Shown here piece by piece: positions 33,495 through 41,908 of a stretch of DNA of 64,000 nucleotides (the stretch's first letter is position 1; each line of letters opens with the position of its first letter). The stretch is from Onstottus_B arcticum (GTDB lineage Bacteria; Acidobacteriota; Blastocatellia; UBA7656): NCBI GenBank assembly GCA_038040485.1, contig JBBPIE010000032.1:16338-80337 (forward strand), read 5' to 3'. The notes beneath the pieces are model-generated. The model was not told the DNA's origin. It made no database searches and saw nothing but the letters and a program-made list of their open reading frames with translations. The translations under genes were made by a program, and so were the position numbers.

Positions 33495-34451
33495 ATGTCG
33501 TCCACATCTCTGCCGACTCAAGTGCCACTCAGAATCATCTCACTCATCGCCAGCGCTACTGAGATCGTCTGCGCGCTCGGGTTTGAAGACCAGCTTGTGG
33601 GCCGCTCGCACGAGTGCGACTACCCGCTTTCGGTGAAGCTCCTGCCGCAGTGCACAAGCCCGAAGTTCGAGGTGGAAGGCTCGAGCCGGCAGATCGACGA
33701 GCGCGTCAAGTCTCTGGTTGAAGATGCGCTCAGCGTCTATCGAGTCGATCCGCAAATCCTCGAAGAGCTTCAGCCGACTCACATCATCACCCAATCGCAG
33801 TGTGAAGTCTGCGCGGTCAGTCTCAAAGACGTCGAGCAAGCGGTGTGCGAGTTGACAACTTCGCATCCGATGATCGTTTCGCTCGAGCCAAACACACTCG
33901 GCGATGTCTGGACGGACATTCAACGAGTCGGCGACGCGCTCGATGCATCGGATCGAGCCCAGCAGCTTGTAGACAAGCTCGAAAGCCGAATGGATGAAGT
34001 CATCCAGCGAACGCACTGGCTCGCGACGAACCCTTCAGTGGCCTGCATCGAGTGGATCGAGCCGCTGATGGCAGCGGGTAACTGGATGCCCGAGCTCGTC
34101 GCGATGGCGGGCGGCGTGAACCTGTTCGGTGAATCGGGCAAGCACTCGCCGTGGATGACCTGGGAAGACTTGGTGAGCAAAGACCCCGACATCCTGTTCG
34201 TTTCGCCGTGCGGGTTTAGCGTGACTCGAACGCTTCAAGAGATGGACTTGCTGGCCTCCAGGCCCGAGTGGAAAGGAATCAAGGCGGTCAGGTCAGGGTG
34301 TGTGTTCGTGGCAGACGGCAATCAGTATTTTCATCGCCCGGGTCCGCGGCTCGCCGAGTCGTTGGAGATCCTAGCGGAGATTATTCACCCGAACGTGTTT
34401 CATTTCGGCTACGAAGGCCGGGGGTGGGTGAAATACGATTTTGGATTTTAG
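33495..34451 (+). CDS. Cytoplasmic cobalamin-binding / BtuF-like protein
   Basis: A 318-residue periplasmic-binding-protein-type fold (RIISLIASATEIVCALGFED, ELQPTHIITQSQCEVCAVS, DPDILFVSPCGFSV) typical of BtuF-like cobalamin-binding proteins. It has no signal peptide, which matches a known soluble group annotated the same way. The last four residues (DFGF) and the stop lie inside an inverted repeat, so the natural C-terminus has been replaced. No transporter genes are beside it. Confidence 0.85.
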   Translation: MSSTSLPTQVPLRIISLIASATEIVCALGFEDQLVGRSHECDYPLSVKLLPQCTSPKFEVEGSSRQIDERVKSLVEDALSVYRVDPQILEELQPTHIITQSQCEVCAVSLKDVEQAVCELTTSHPMIVSLEPNTLGDVWTDIQRVGDALDASDRAQQLVDKLESRMDEVIQRTHWLATNPSVACIEWIEPLMAAGNWMPELVAMAGGVNLFGESGKHSPWMTWEDLVSKDPDILFVSPCGFSVTRTLQEMDLLASRPEWKGIKAVRSGCVFVADGNQYFHRPGPRLAESLEILAEIIHPNVFHFGYEGRGWVKYDFGF

Positions 34452-34632
34452 ATTTTGGATTTTGGATTGGCAGAGACGACTTCATTTTGGATTTTGGATT
34501 TTGGATTTTAGATGTTGGATTTTGGATTGGCGGAGACAGTCCGCATTTCGGCTTGCATGCGCTCGTTTCGAAATCCACGAATTCCAGATCCCAATCCAAA
34601 ATCCAAAATCTAAAATCTAAAATCCAAAATCG
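34436..34632. repeat. AT-rich inverted repeat (CCAAAATCCAAAATC family)
   Basis: The left arm is built of TTTTGGATTTTAGA units repeated several times; the right arm is its inverse, from CCAATCCAAAATCCAAAATC to AAATCG. A direct duplicate of the left arm (near 34491-34530) adds internal repetition. It overlaps the 3' end of the cobalamin-binding gene and precedes ridA by 18 bases. Confidence 0.8.
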
Positions 34633-34650
34633 CATAACTGAGAGCTACTC

Positions 34651-35040
34651 ATGAAGAGAGAAAACATCTCCAGCGGAACGAAGTGGGAACCGATAGTTGG
34701 TTACTCGCGGGCGGTTCGCCTGGGCAACCAGGTCCACGTGTCAGGCACAACCGCTACCGGAGAAAGCGGAGTCATCGTTGGCCCTGGTGATGCTTACGCG
34801 CAGGCGGTTCAGACTCTCAAGAACATCGAAACCGCGCTTAAGGCTGCTGGAGCCGGTTTGAAGGACGTCGTTCGCACACGGATGTACGTCACTAACATCG
34901 ACGACTGGGAAAAGGTTGCGAAGGCTCACGGCGAAGTCTTCCGCGATATCCGTCCCGCAACAAGCATGGTTGAGGTCTCGAGGCTGATCGACCCGGCGAT
35001 GCTTGTCGAGATCGAAGCCGACGCCGTCATCGAAGAGTAG
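34651..35040 (+). CDS. RidA-family (YjgF) deaminase
   Basis: A 129-residue Rid protein (VRLGNQVHVSGTTATG, VVRTRMYVTNIDDWEKVA, PATSMVEVSRLIDPAMLVEIE). RidA enzymes hydrolyse reactive enamine/imine intermediates from PLP enzymes. The usual catalytic Arg in the RxxV/E region is not obvious here (PATSMVEV), so it may belong to another Rid subgroup. Its transcript would run into the palindrome at 35043. Confidence 0.85.
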   Translation: MKRENISSGTKWEPIVGYSRAVRLGNQVHVSGTTATGESGVIVGPGDAYAQAVQTLKNIETALKAAGAGLKDVVRTRMYVTNIDDWEKVAKAHGEVFRDIRPATSMVEVSRLIDPAMLVEIEADAVIEE

Positions 35041-35042
35041 TA

Positions 35043-35160
35043 TTCTCTGCGCAAACCTCTGCGTCTCAGCGTCTCTGCGGTTAGAGGCTCTCGGTTAATT
35101 GAACACCCGCGAGATCTTCTAACCGCAGAGACGCCGAGACGCAGAGACTACCGCAGAGAA
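35043..35160. repeat. Palindromic repeat, GTCTCTGCGGTTAG family, copy B
   Basis: It starts TTCTCTGCGCAAACCTCTGC, contains AGCGTCTCTGCGGTTAGA, and ends with the inverse CTAACCGCAGAGACG and CCGCAGAGAA. It fills the space between the convergent ridA and amidase genes, a position where it could end transcription from both sides. Confidence 0.8.
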
Positions 35161-35166
35161 GACGAA

Positions 35167-36573
35167 TCAAATCGGCGGGCGTTGGTAGCCACCTAACGAC
35201 TCCTCCAACAACGCGGCAACCGCCAACACCGTCTCCTCTTCAAACGGACGCCCGACGATTTGAACCCCGATCGGCAAACCTTCCGGCGAACGCCCGCAAG
35301 GCACCACCGCGGCAGGCAAGCCGAGCAGGTTGTAGGTCATCGTGTAGCTGAAGGCAGCAAGGTACTCGATCTCCTGGCCCTCAATCGTAAACCCGCCCTG
35401 ATGATCGTGCTCGAACGCCGGCATCGCGGTAACCGGCGCGAGTATGATCGGGTAATCCATCATCTCGGTCACCACCGAGGCTCGCAACAAGTCGCGGCCG
35501 ATCCACGCGCCGAGGAACTGCTCGCCGGTCGGGGGCTGAATGATAGCCTTGAGCGTTTGCATCAGCGGGCCCATCAGTTCTTCGCGCCCCTCATACATCT
35601 TCACAATGCCGGGAACGCCAGCCTGGCCCAGAAACGCAAACCACAACTCAAACGCTCGCTCGATGCCGGCCGGTCTTCGTTCTTCTACTTCGAGCCCTCG
35701 ATCGGCAAGCGCTCTTGCGGCCCGCGCAACCGTCTCGCGTGTTGCGGCTGTCACGGGAGTGAAGCCATCGTTCGTGTACCACATAACTCTGAGCTTTCGC
35801 GTATCGATGTCTCGAAAGTCACGAACCGGCACTGGCGCTGATTGTGGATCTGCAGGGTCAAATCCAGCGAGGACCTTCAGCATCAAGCCGAGGTCTTCGA
35901 CACGCCGCGCGAGCGGACCGTTCGAGTTGCCGAGCGCGAAAGGCCCGACGCAAACCGGTATGTGACCGGTGACCGGAATTCTGCCCGGCGTCGGCTTCAG
36001 ACCAACGATTCCGCAGAAGTGCGAGGGCACGCGAATCGAACCGCCGAGATCCGAACCCACTCCCGCAGGCGAGCACCCCGAAGCTATCGCGGCGCCTTCG
36101 CCGCCGCTCGAACCGCCGGGCACTCTGCCGAGGTCCCACGGATTGCTGGTGCGCCCGAAGACCAGGTTCTCGGAGCGAAAGTCCATCGCGAACTCCGGTA
36201 CGTTTGTCTTGCCGAGCACGATGGCGCCGGCTTGCTTCAAGCGCGCGACAACCGGCGCATCGCGTTTGGGGATGTTATTCTCGAGCAACCGGCTGCCTGC
36301 GACCGTTCTGACGCCCGCGGTTTCGAAGGTGTCTTTGACTGAGACCGGAACACCGTGAAGCGGCCCGACGCTTTCGCCCCGCGCGATTCTCTGTTCTGCT
36401 GATCGAGCCTCCTCTCGAGCGCGATCAAACGTTGTAGTTACAAAGGCGTTGAGCTTCGGATTCACTTCTTCGATTCTTCGAATGTGAGCTTCGACGACTT
36501 CAACAGGCGAGGCACTCTTCGTGCGGATCATCTCGGCAAGCGTTGTTGCCGAGTTGAATATTAGTTCGCTCAT
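35167..36573 (-). CDS. Amidase-signature family amidase
   Basis: A 468-residue amidase. The Ser-Ser-Lys catalytic set is visible: Lys80 (PVSVKDTF), the loop VPGGSSGGEG (Ser155-Ser156) and Ser179 (GSDLGGSIR). The family includes GatA-like and aliphatic or aryl amidases; without a GatB/GatC neighbour and with this length it is probably a metabolic amidase. The ATG at 36573 is chosen because AGGAGG lies 7 bases upstream; the ORF extends only six codons further. Confidence 0.93.
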   Translation of the reverse strand: MSELIFNSATTLAEMIRTKSASPVEVVEAHIRRIEEVNPKLNAFVTTTFDRAREEARSAEQRIARGESVGPLHGVPVSVKDTFETAGVRTVAGSRLLENNIPKRDAPVVARLKQAGAIVLGKTNVPEFAMDFRSENLVFGRTSNPWDLGRVPGGSSGGEGAAIASGCSPAGVGSDLGGSIRVPSHFCGIVGLKPTPGRIPVTGHIPVCVGPFALGNSNGPLARRVEDLGLMLKVLAGFDPADPQSAPVPVRDFRDIDTRKLRVMWYTNDGFTPVTAATRETVARAARALADRGLEVEERRPAGIERAFELWFAFLGQAGVPGIVKMYEGREELMGPLMQTLKAIIQPPTGEQFLGAWIGRDLLRASVVTEMMDYPIILAPVTAMPAFEHDHQGGFTIEGQEIEYLAAFSYTMTYNLLGLPAAVVPCGRSPEGLPIGVQIVGRPFEEETVLAVAALLEESLGGYQRPPI

Positions 36574-36609
36574 GATCTTCCTCCTCAACAAAACGTGAAG
36601 AACGACGCA

Positions 36610-36696
36610 TGTACGGGCGGTCCTCCGTGGCCGCCCCTTGATGCGCGCGGAGCTTTTTGCACAACGGAGGGGCGGCCACGGAGGGCCACCCCTACA
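36610..36696. repeat. Inverted-repeat element, GGGCGCCCCTC family, divergent copy 3
   Basis: TGTACGGGCGGTCCTCCGTG and, inverted, TGTAGGGGTGGCCCTCCGTG flank a GGCCGCCCCT palindrome. It lacks the TAGTACT outer ends of copies 1 and 2. It lies between the serine hydrolase and amidase genes. Confidence 0.65.
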
Positions 36697-36708
36697 AGCT
36701 TATTGGTG

Positions 36709-37869
36709 TCACTTGATCGCCGCGAGAACACGTTTGAAAAGCTCGTCGCCGTTTCCTTGATGCCAGCGCCATACCACGACAATGTCGTGTTCCGGGTCTA
36801 CCCAGATTGTGTTCGATCCGTAGCCGATGGCGGCAAAGCTCGATGCTGGCGCCGATGGCCACTGCTTCTTCTGCGTGTTCAGCCACCAGAGAAATCCGTA
36901 ATCCGGTCCGAGCGGCCCGGGCGTCGTTGCCATCTGAACCCACTTCTCAGAGACGATCTGCTTGCCGGCCCACTTGCCGCGGCGCAAGAACAAATAACCA
37001 AACCGCGCTTCATCGCGAGTGCTGATCCACAAGCCGCCGCCCCAACGCGTGCCGCCGCTCACCGAAGTCATCTTCTTGCCGCCGATCATCACGTCCGAGT
37101 TGTTGTAGCCGTGATACTGCCACGTCGTTGAAGTTCCAATCTGATCCATCACGTGTTGTTTGATTACTTCAGGCAGCGGCCGCTTCCACAGTGTCAGCAA
37201 CGAGAGCGAGAAGCGGTTGATGCGCACGTCGTTGTACTCGTAGAACTCGCCGGGCTCCTTCAACTGGCGAGGCTGACGCCGGCCCGCGCCGAACTGCTCA
37301 ACTCCGATGAAATCGTGTGACTTGCCGAACATCGAGCCTTCCCACTCGCTCGTCTGGTTCGCGTGAAGACGCCAGGTGATCGTCGAGTTGTGCGCTGATT
37401 CATAACCGCCGTCTTTGATGTAGGCGCGAACCGGGTCGTCAACGCTCTTGATCATTCCGCGATCGACTGTGAGTCCAAGCACCGTGGAGAGGAAGCTCTT
37501 CGCTACGCTGTAGGTCGGATCGATACGCCGAGTGTCGCCCCACTCGGCGACAATGTAGCCGTGTCGAAGAATGATGCCGTTGGTCTCGCCGCGCTGTTTC
37601 GGCATCGGCCCGAGCAGCGCTCCAAAGGTCTCGACCTGCGTTGAGAAGTCGCGCGGAACTCTTGTCTCCTGAGTCCTCGCGAACGCGACGGCTTGTTCGA
37701 GCAACGCGGCATCAAACCCCGCTTCCGCGGGAGGCTTGCGCTGCCAGTTGTCGCCAGCCGACGGATAATAAACCGGCGAAGCGGCAGGCCGTTTCTGGCC
37801 GACAACGATGCCCGGGATATTGCCCACCAGCGTCACGGCGATCGCTGCGATGATCAATGCTCGTCTCAT
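36709..37869 (-). CDS. Secreted serine hydrolase, beta-lactamase class C family
   Basis: A 386-residue protein with a signal peptide (ALIIAAIAVTLVGNIPGIVVG) and the serine beta-lactamase-like fold. The SxxK motif is Ser121-Lys124 (TYSVAKSFLS) and the YxN motif is in EFYEYNDVRI. Family members are esterases, D-aminopeptidases or beta-lactamases; no KTG-type third motif was placed, so antibiotic hydrolysis should not be assumed. It should act in the periplasm. Confidence 0.9.
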   Translation of the reverse strand: MRRALIIAAIAVTLVGNIPGIVVGQKRPAASPVYYPSAGDNWQRKPPAEAGFDAALLEQAVAFARTQETRVPRDFSTQVETFGALLGPMPKQRGETNGIILRHGYIVAEWGDTRRIDPTYSVAKSFLSTVLGLTVDRGMIKSVDDPVRAYIKDGGYESAHNSTITWRLHANQTSEWEGSMFGKSHDFIGVEQFGAGRRQPRQLKEPGEFYEYNDVRINRFSLSLLTLWKRPLPEVIKQHVMDQIGTSTTWQYHGYNNSDVMIGGKKMTSVSGGTRWGGGLWISTRDEARFGYLFLRRGKWAGKQIVSEKWVQMATTPGPLGPDYGFLWWLNTQKKQWPSAPASSFAAIGYGSNTIWVDPEHDIVVVWRWHQGNGDELFKRVLAAIK

Positions 37870-38080
37870 GCGCGTCTTCCTTTGCTAGCGGGGTACCTGA
37901 GTCACTCCAGCGCGGAACGCGAACTTATCGTCTTTCTGCGCAGATTGTAAAGTCGCATTGCGCGATACGCGAGACGGGCCCTTGTCTCCTACTGCGCAAA
38001 GCGAGATATTACCAACGTCACTCAGCGAGTTTAGTTGTAACCTTAAGCAGTCAAACACAAACGCGAGGGGAGAGCTTGCG

Positions 38081-39124
38081 ATGTCTTCGACGCTAGACCA
38101 GAAGCGCCCGGCCGTATCGGTCTGGTTCACGTCTCCCAGGACGGTGGAGTTGCGCGCCGCAAACGCAAACCCGCCGGTTGCTGGAGAAGTTCGCGTCGAG
38201 GCCCTCTACTCCGGCATAAGCCACGGCAGCGAGATGATGGTTTATCGCGGGGAAGTTCCGCCGGAACTCGCGCTCGACTCCTCGCTTACCACGCTTCAAG
38301 GCAGCTTCAGCTTTCCCGTCAAGTATGGCTACGCAAGCGTCGGTCGAGTCGTCGACGTCGGCAGCGGTGTAAGCGAACTGATTGAGGGCGAAATCGTCTT
38401 CGCGTTCAATCCGCACGAAACCTGCTACACGGTGCCGGCTACGGTTCTGATCAAACTACCCTCGGAGCTTGATCCGCGCCTCGGCGTGTTTGCGGCGAAC
38501 GTCGAGACCGCCGTGAACTTGCTCCTGGACGCAGCGCCCCGCCTCGGCGAAAGGGTGGTGGTGATCGGTCAAGGTGTTGTTGGTTTGCTGATAACTCAAC
38601 TGGCGCGAAAGGCGGGTGCAAGCCTGGTCATCACCAGCGACTTGTATGAGAATCGCCGGCGGTTGTCGCTATCAGCGGGCGCGGATATGGCTCTCGACCC
38701 TTCATCGGAAAGTCTCGGCGAGTGCGTGTCCGCGATGACCGGAGGAACGGGCGCCGATATAGTCATCGAAGCCAGCGGGCAACCACGCGCTCTTGATGAC
38801 GCAGTCAAGGTGGCCGCCGCCGAAGGGCGGGTTGTGGTCGTTTCGTGGTACGGCACGAAGCGAGCCGACCTGGCTCTGGGAAGCGATTTTCATCGCAAGC
38901 GTTTGACTCTGAAAAGCTCTCAGGTCTCAAATCTTGATCCGTCGCTCACACCGAGATGGACTATTCGCCGCCGGCGCGAACTGGCAGTCGGATACCTGAG
39001 CGAATTGTTGCTTGATGAATTGATCAGCCACGTTTTGGAGTTCGATCAAGCCGCGGAGGCTTACCGTCTGATCGACGAGCAACCAGGCGACGTCGTACAG
39101 GTTGTTCTCGATTACAAGCGGTAG
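38081..39124 (+). CDS. Zinc-type medium-chain dehydrogenase
   Basis: A 347-residue MDR oxidoreductase with a GroES-like N-terminal domain (PVAGEVRVEALYSGISHGSE) and a Rossmann domain (VVVIGQGVVGLLITQLARKAG, GGTGADIVIEASGQP). The ATG at 38081 follows GAGGGGAGA; an upstream extension to 37958 has no domain. The next gene, 26 bases on, is a 6-pyruvoyl-tetrahydropterin synthase homolog, so it may act on a pterin-derived or sugar substrate. The substrate is not known. Confidence 0.9.
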   Translation: MSSTLDQKRPAVSVWFTSPRTVELRAANANPPVAGEVRVEALYSGISHGSEMMVYRGEVPPELALDSSLTTLQGSFSFPVKYGYASVGRVVDVGSGVSELIEGEIVFAFNPHETCYTVPATVLIKLPSELDPRLGVFAANVETAVNLLLDAAPRLGERVVVIGQGVVGLLITQLARKAGASLVITSDLYENRRRLSLSAGADMALDPSSESLGECVSAMTGGTGADIVIEASGQPRALDDAVKVAAAEGRVVVVSWYGTKRADLALGSDFHRKRLTLKSSQVSNLDPSLTPRWTIRRRRELAVGYLSELLLDELISHVLEFDQAAEAYRLIDEQPGDVVQVVLDYKR

Positions 39125-39150
39125 GCCAAAAGGGCGCTCTGCGAGGTTCT

Positions 39151-39537
39151 ATGCAAACATTTGAAATAGGCGTTAGCGGTGAGTTTGAAGCTGCGCATTC
39201 GCTGAGTGGTGACTTCGGTCCGGCGACGCGGCTTCACGGACACACTTACAAGGTTGAGGTCAGAGCTGAGGCAAGCGAGATCGACTCAACCGGAACATTC
39301 TTTGACATCGGGCGGCTGCAAACTGAGTTGCGCTCGGTGTTGGAGCGGCTGCACTATCGCAATCTCAACGAAGTTGAAGAGCTGGCAGCGATCAACACAA
39401 CCGCAGAGGCTGTTGCGAGGTACATCTTGAAGAAACTGGAGCCGGCCGTGCGGGCGGGCGGCGTTGAAGGACTAAGAGTTACCGTTTGGGAATCGTCTTC
39501 GTCATTTGCTTCCTATCGGGAGACGTTCGAATCATGA
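39151..39537 (+). CDS. 6-pyruvoyl-tetrahydropterin synthase / QueD family
   Basis: A 128-residue PTPS-fold enzyme. The zinc ligands His16 (FEAAHSLSG), His29 and His31 (RLHGHTYKVEV) are present, as is the FFDIGRLQTELRSVLERLHYRNLNE region trimmed here to FFDIGRLQTEL. It converts dihydroneopterin triphosphate to carboxy- or pyruvoyl-pterin products. No queC, queE or queF is nearby, so a route other than queuosine is likely. The last 59 bases overlap the convergent glycosyltransferase gene. Confidence 0.88.
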   Translation: MQTFEIGVSGEFEAAHSLSGDFGPATRLHGHTYKVEVRAEASEIDSTGTFFDIGRLQTELRSVLERLHYRNLNEVEELAAINTTAEAVARYILKKLEPAVRAGGVEGLRVTVWESSSSFASYRETFES

Positions 39538-40603
39538 TCTCGATCCGCTGACAAACGTTATCGCAGGTCTGTTTCCAGGTAGGAAGCGAACCGGCCAACT
39601 CGCGGCTGCGGCGGCCGAAGTCCTCTCTCATGGACGCATCGGCCGCGAACCGTCTTATGGCGCCGGCAAGAGCCGCCGAATCTGCGGCGGGCACAATCAG
39701 AGCATTCTCACCCTCGCGAAGAATTTCATCGGCCGCCCCGGTCCGGGTTGCGACGATCGGCAGGCCCGCGTGCATCGCTTCGGCCAATACGATGCCGAAT
39801 CCCTCATATAACGATGGGAAAGTGAATACGTCGGCTCGCGAATAAAAGCGGCCCAATTCCCCGTGAGGTATTGCTCCGTGAAAAGTAATTCTTTCGCTCA
39901 CACCTAATGCCTTTGCCATCTCCTCCAGCTTTTTATAGTGACGCGGCTCAAAACTTAGATCGCCAACCACATCCAGCGTGACCGGAATGTCCTGAAGCAA
40001 GCAAAGCGCTCCAACCAAATGCTCGATTCCCTTGAGGCGCGTGCAGTTCCCTACAAACAGCAGCCGCAGCGGCATACCTTTCTTGCCTCGATCCCAGGTT
40101 GTATCCAAGAGCGGAGCCGAGCCAGGAGACGCCAGTGCTATCCGGTCCTTGCTCCCGCCCAGTCGTTCAACTTCGCCGCTGATAAAGCTGCTTACCGTGA
40201 CGATCAGTTGCGCAGAGTGTAAGGCAGCCCGCTCAAACATCCGCGCAATGAACCTGGCGGGCCGCTTCATCGCCTGCGACCTGACTTGGTGCACGATGAT
40301 GACGAGCCGCACGCTGCCGGTCATCCAGCACGCGGCATTGAAGAGAAGCGTAGTGGGATGGGTCCATCCGTCCTCGATTACAACGTCGTACTTCCGCCTT
40401 GCGAGCCGCAGCAGGAGCAGCGGAGCAATACCCACACCAGCGACAAGGCCGGCGAAATAGGACAGGTCCGGAACCGTTACCACCTCCAAGCGAAACCCTC
40501 GCTCGGTCAGGCTCTCGGCCAACTTTCTGTTGTAAAAGGAACCGCCGGTCTGCCGCTGAATATCCCCAGGGCTCAGGAAAAGGGCTGTGGGTTCACGGGA
40601 CAT
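39479..40603 (-). CDS. GT4-family glycosyltransferase
   Basis: A 374-residue GT-B enzyme. The N-terminal domain has GGSFYNRKLAESLTERG; the C-terminal domain has LLFVGNCTRLKGIEHL and the EX7E motif in LYEGFGIVLAEAMHAGLP. It transfers a sugar from a nucleotide donor to an unknown acceptor. It converges on the pterin synthase gene with a 59-base overlap in opposite orientation. I recall dehydrogenase, pterin synthase and GT4 genes clustering in other bacteria, which suggests a glycosylated pterin-like product; that is inference. Confidence 0.9.
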   Translation of the reverse strand: MSREPTALFLSPGDIQRQTGGSFYNRKLAESLTERGFRLEVVTVPDLSYFAGLVAGVGIAPLLLLRLARRKYDVVIEDGWTHPTTLLFNAACWMTGSVRLVIIVHQVRSQAMKRPARFIARMFERAALHSAQLIVTVSSFISGEVERLGGSKDRIALASPGSAPLLDTTWDRGKKGMPLRLLFVGNCTRLKGIEHLVGALCLLQDIPVTLDVVGDLSFEPRHYKKLEEMAKALGVSERITFHGAIPHGELGRFYSRADVFTFPSLYEGFGIVLAEAMHAGLPIVATRTGAADEILREGENALIVPAADSAALAGAIRRFAADASMREDFGRRSRELAGSLPTWKQTCDNVCQRIEIMIRTSPDRKQMTKTIPKR

Positions 40604-40669
40604 GCGCTTCGCACCACGTGCCTAGTTAGTTGTTACCGGTTGAAAGTACGGTCTGAATACAACAGGACA

Positions 40670-41320
40670 TCACTGAATCGTCACGTAACGCTCGAGGCGC
40701 GCGACTTCCTTCACGCCCACATATTTTCCGATTTCTTTTCGGAACTGCTCGATCGTCCTGTACGGACGGTACTCTTTGAACTCGCGCAGCATTCGCGGGC
40801 CGAGACCCGGGATGCTCAGGATGTCCTCGTCGCTCGCGGTGTTGAGGTTGATCGGGATAAAGCCGTACTGGGCGAGCCGCGCCGTCTCGGCGGGGCCGAC
40901 GTACTTACCGATTTCTTTGTTGAACTGCGCGAAGTTTCTCCAGGGCCGGTACTCGGCGAACTCGCGAGCCATCCGGTTGCCCGCGCGCGGAATAAGCACG
41001 ATCTCTTCGCGCGTTGCGGTGTTGAGATTGATGTGAACGAATGCCTTCTCATAGAATTCAGCCGCTTGTTGCGCGCTGAGCGATTGACTGAGCAGGTACG
41101 AGTTCAAGTCCAGGATGGTCATGAAGGGACGCTTCTCGATGACGCCCTTCACGATGGCCGGAGTCATGTGCGGAAGCGCTAAGAGGTCCTTCTCGGCCGC
41201 CGAGTTCGCATCGATGAGCCCCAGCGACTTGCCTACCTGCCCGTCGACGTTCACGGTTAAGCTCACCGCGAGAACAATCGACCCAAGAACCGCAACCAGC
41301 AACGAGATCTTTCGATTCAT
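40670..41320 (-). CDS. Secreted triple helix-hairpin-helix (ComEA-like) protein
   Basis: A 216-residue protein with a signal peptide (LLVAVLGSIVLAVSLTVNV) and three ComEA-like units: SLGLIDANSAAEKDLLALP, VHINLNTATREEIVLIPRAG and IPINLNTASDEDILSIPGLG. The last two are each followed by a similar block, for example FAQFNKEIGKYVG and IEQFRKEIGKYVG, evidence of internal duplication. ComEA binds DNA outside the membrane during uptake. Three units in tandem are unusual. The next gene upstream ends 1 base before this start. Confidence 0.88.
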   Translation of the reverse strand: MNRKISLLVAVLGSIVLAVSLTVNVDGQVGKSLGLIDANSAAEKDLLALPHMTPAIVKGVIEKRPFMTILDLNSYLLSQSLSAQQAAEFYEKAFVHINLNTATREEIVLIPRAGNRMAREFAEYRPWRNFAQFNKEIGKYVGPAETARLAQYGFIPINLNTASDEDILSIPGLGPRMLREFKEYRPYRTIEQFRKEIGKYVGVKEVARLERYVTIQ

Positions 41321-41321
41321 G

Positions 41322-41852
41322 TCATTCTCCTGTGCTTGTAGTTTTGGCGCCTGACTTGGTGCTCGACACCGGGTAACGATAAGCGTAAGCCAGCCCCACC
41401 AGTCCCAAGTGTATCATTGCGCCCGGCCCCAACGCGGGCGGCGCTTTCGCCCGGATCGCTTTCAAAAACAACTCGAGGCCGCTGAGATCAGGGTTCACTT
41501 CCAACTGAAACTCCATGCTGCCCCGATAGTGAAGGACCAGCCCTAACAGCCCTCCCATCACGAACAAGACCATTATAGTACGCAGCACCCTCACACTCGC
41601 GCGCCCTTGATGGATGACGTGCCAGGTGATCACGACGAGCCCCAGCCCGAGGAGCACAAGCGGAATCAGTTGTAACCGGTCTTCGAAGTGATCCAAAAGA
41701 ACCAGCTCTGTCCCAGTGCCGAGAATGCCTACAAGAAGAACGGCGAGCAAGACGCGCCGCAGCGCGCGCAAAATGTTCTCGTTCGATTCGTCCCCGGCCG
41801 TTTGGGGCTCCACCTTGACTGTTTGTTGGCTCACGATCAAAGACTCCACCAA
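41322..41852 (-). CDS. Hypothetical membrane protein
   Basis: A 176-residue protein with about four hydrophobic segments (VLLAVLLVGILGTGTELVLL, LIPLVLLGLGLVVITW, IMVLFVMGGLLGLVLHY, MIHLGLVGLAYAY). I do not recognise the family. The start is TTG, or GTG one codon later. It ends directly before the triple-HhH gene, so they are co-transcribed. Confidence 0.7.
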   Translation of the reverse strand: MVESLIVSQQTVKVEPQTAGDESNENILRALRRVLLAVLLVGILGTGTELVLLDHFEDRLQLIPLVLLGLGLVVITWHVIHQGRASVRVLRTIMVLFVMGGLLGLVLHYRGSMEFQLEVNPDLSGLELFLKAIRAKAPPALGPGAMIHLGLVGLAYAYRYPVSSTKSGAKTTSTGE

Positions 41853-41908
41853 ATTGATGCTTCAGAACGCCCAGAGGTTTATCGAGACTCACTGGTCGTT
41901 CGATCGTT

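Noticed and set aside
34436..34632. CRISPR-like short repeats
   Set aside because: Units are adjacent, AT-rich and arranged as an inverted repeat, with no unique spacers or cas genes.
36709..37869. Antibiotic-resistance beta-lactamase
   Set aside because: Only the fold and SxxK/YxN motifs are seen; this family is mostly esterases and peptidases, and the KTG-type motif was not found.
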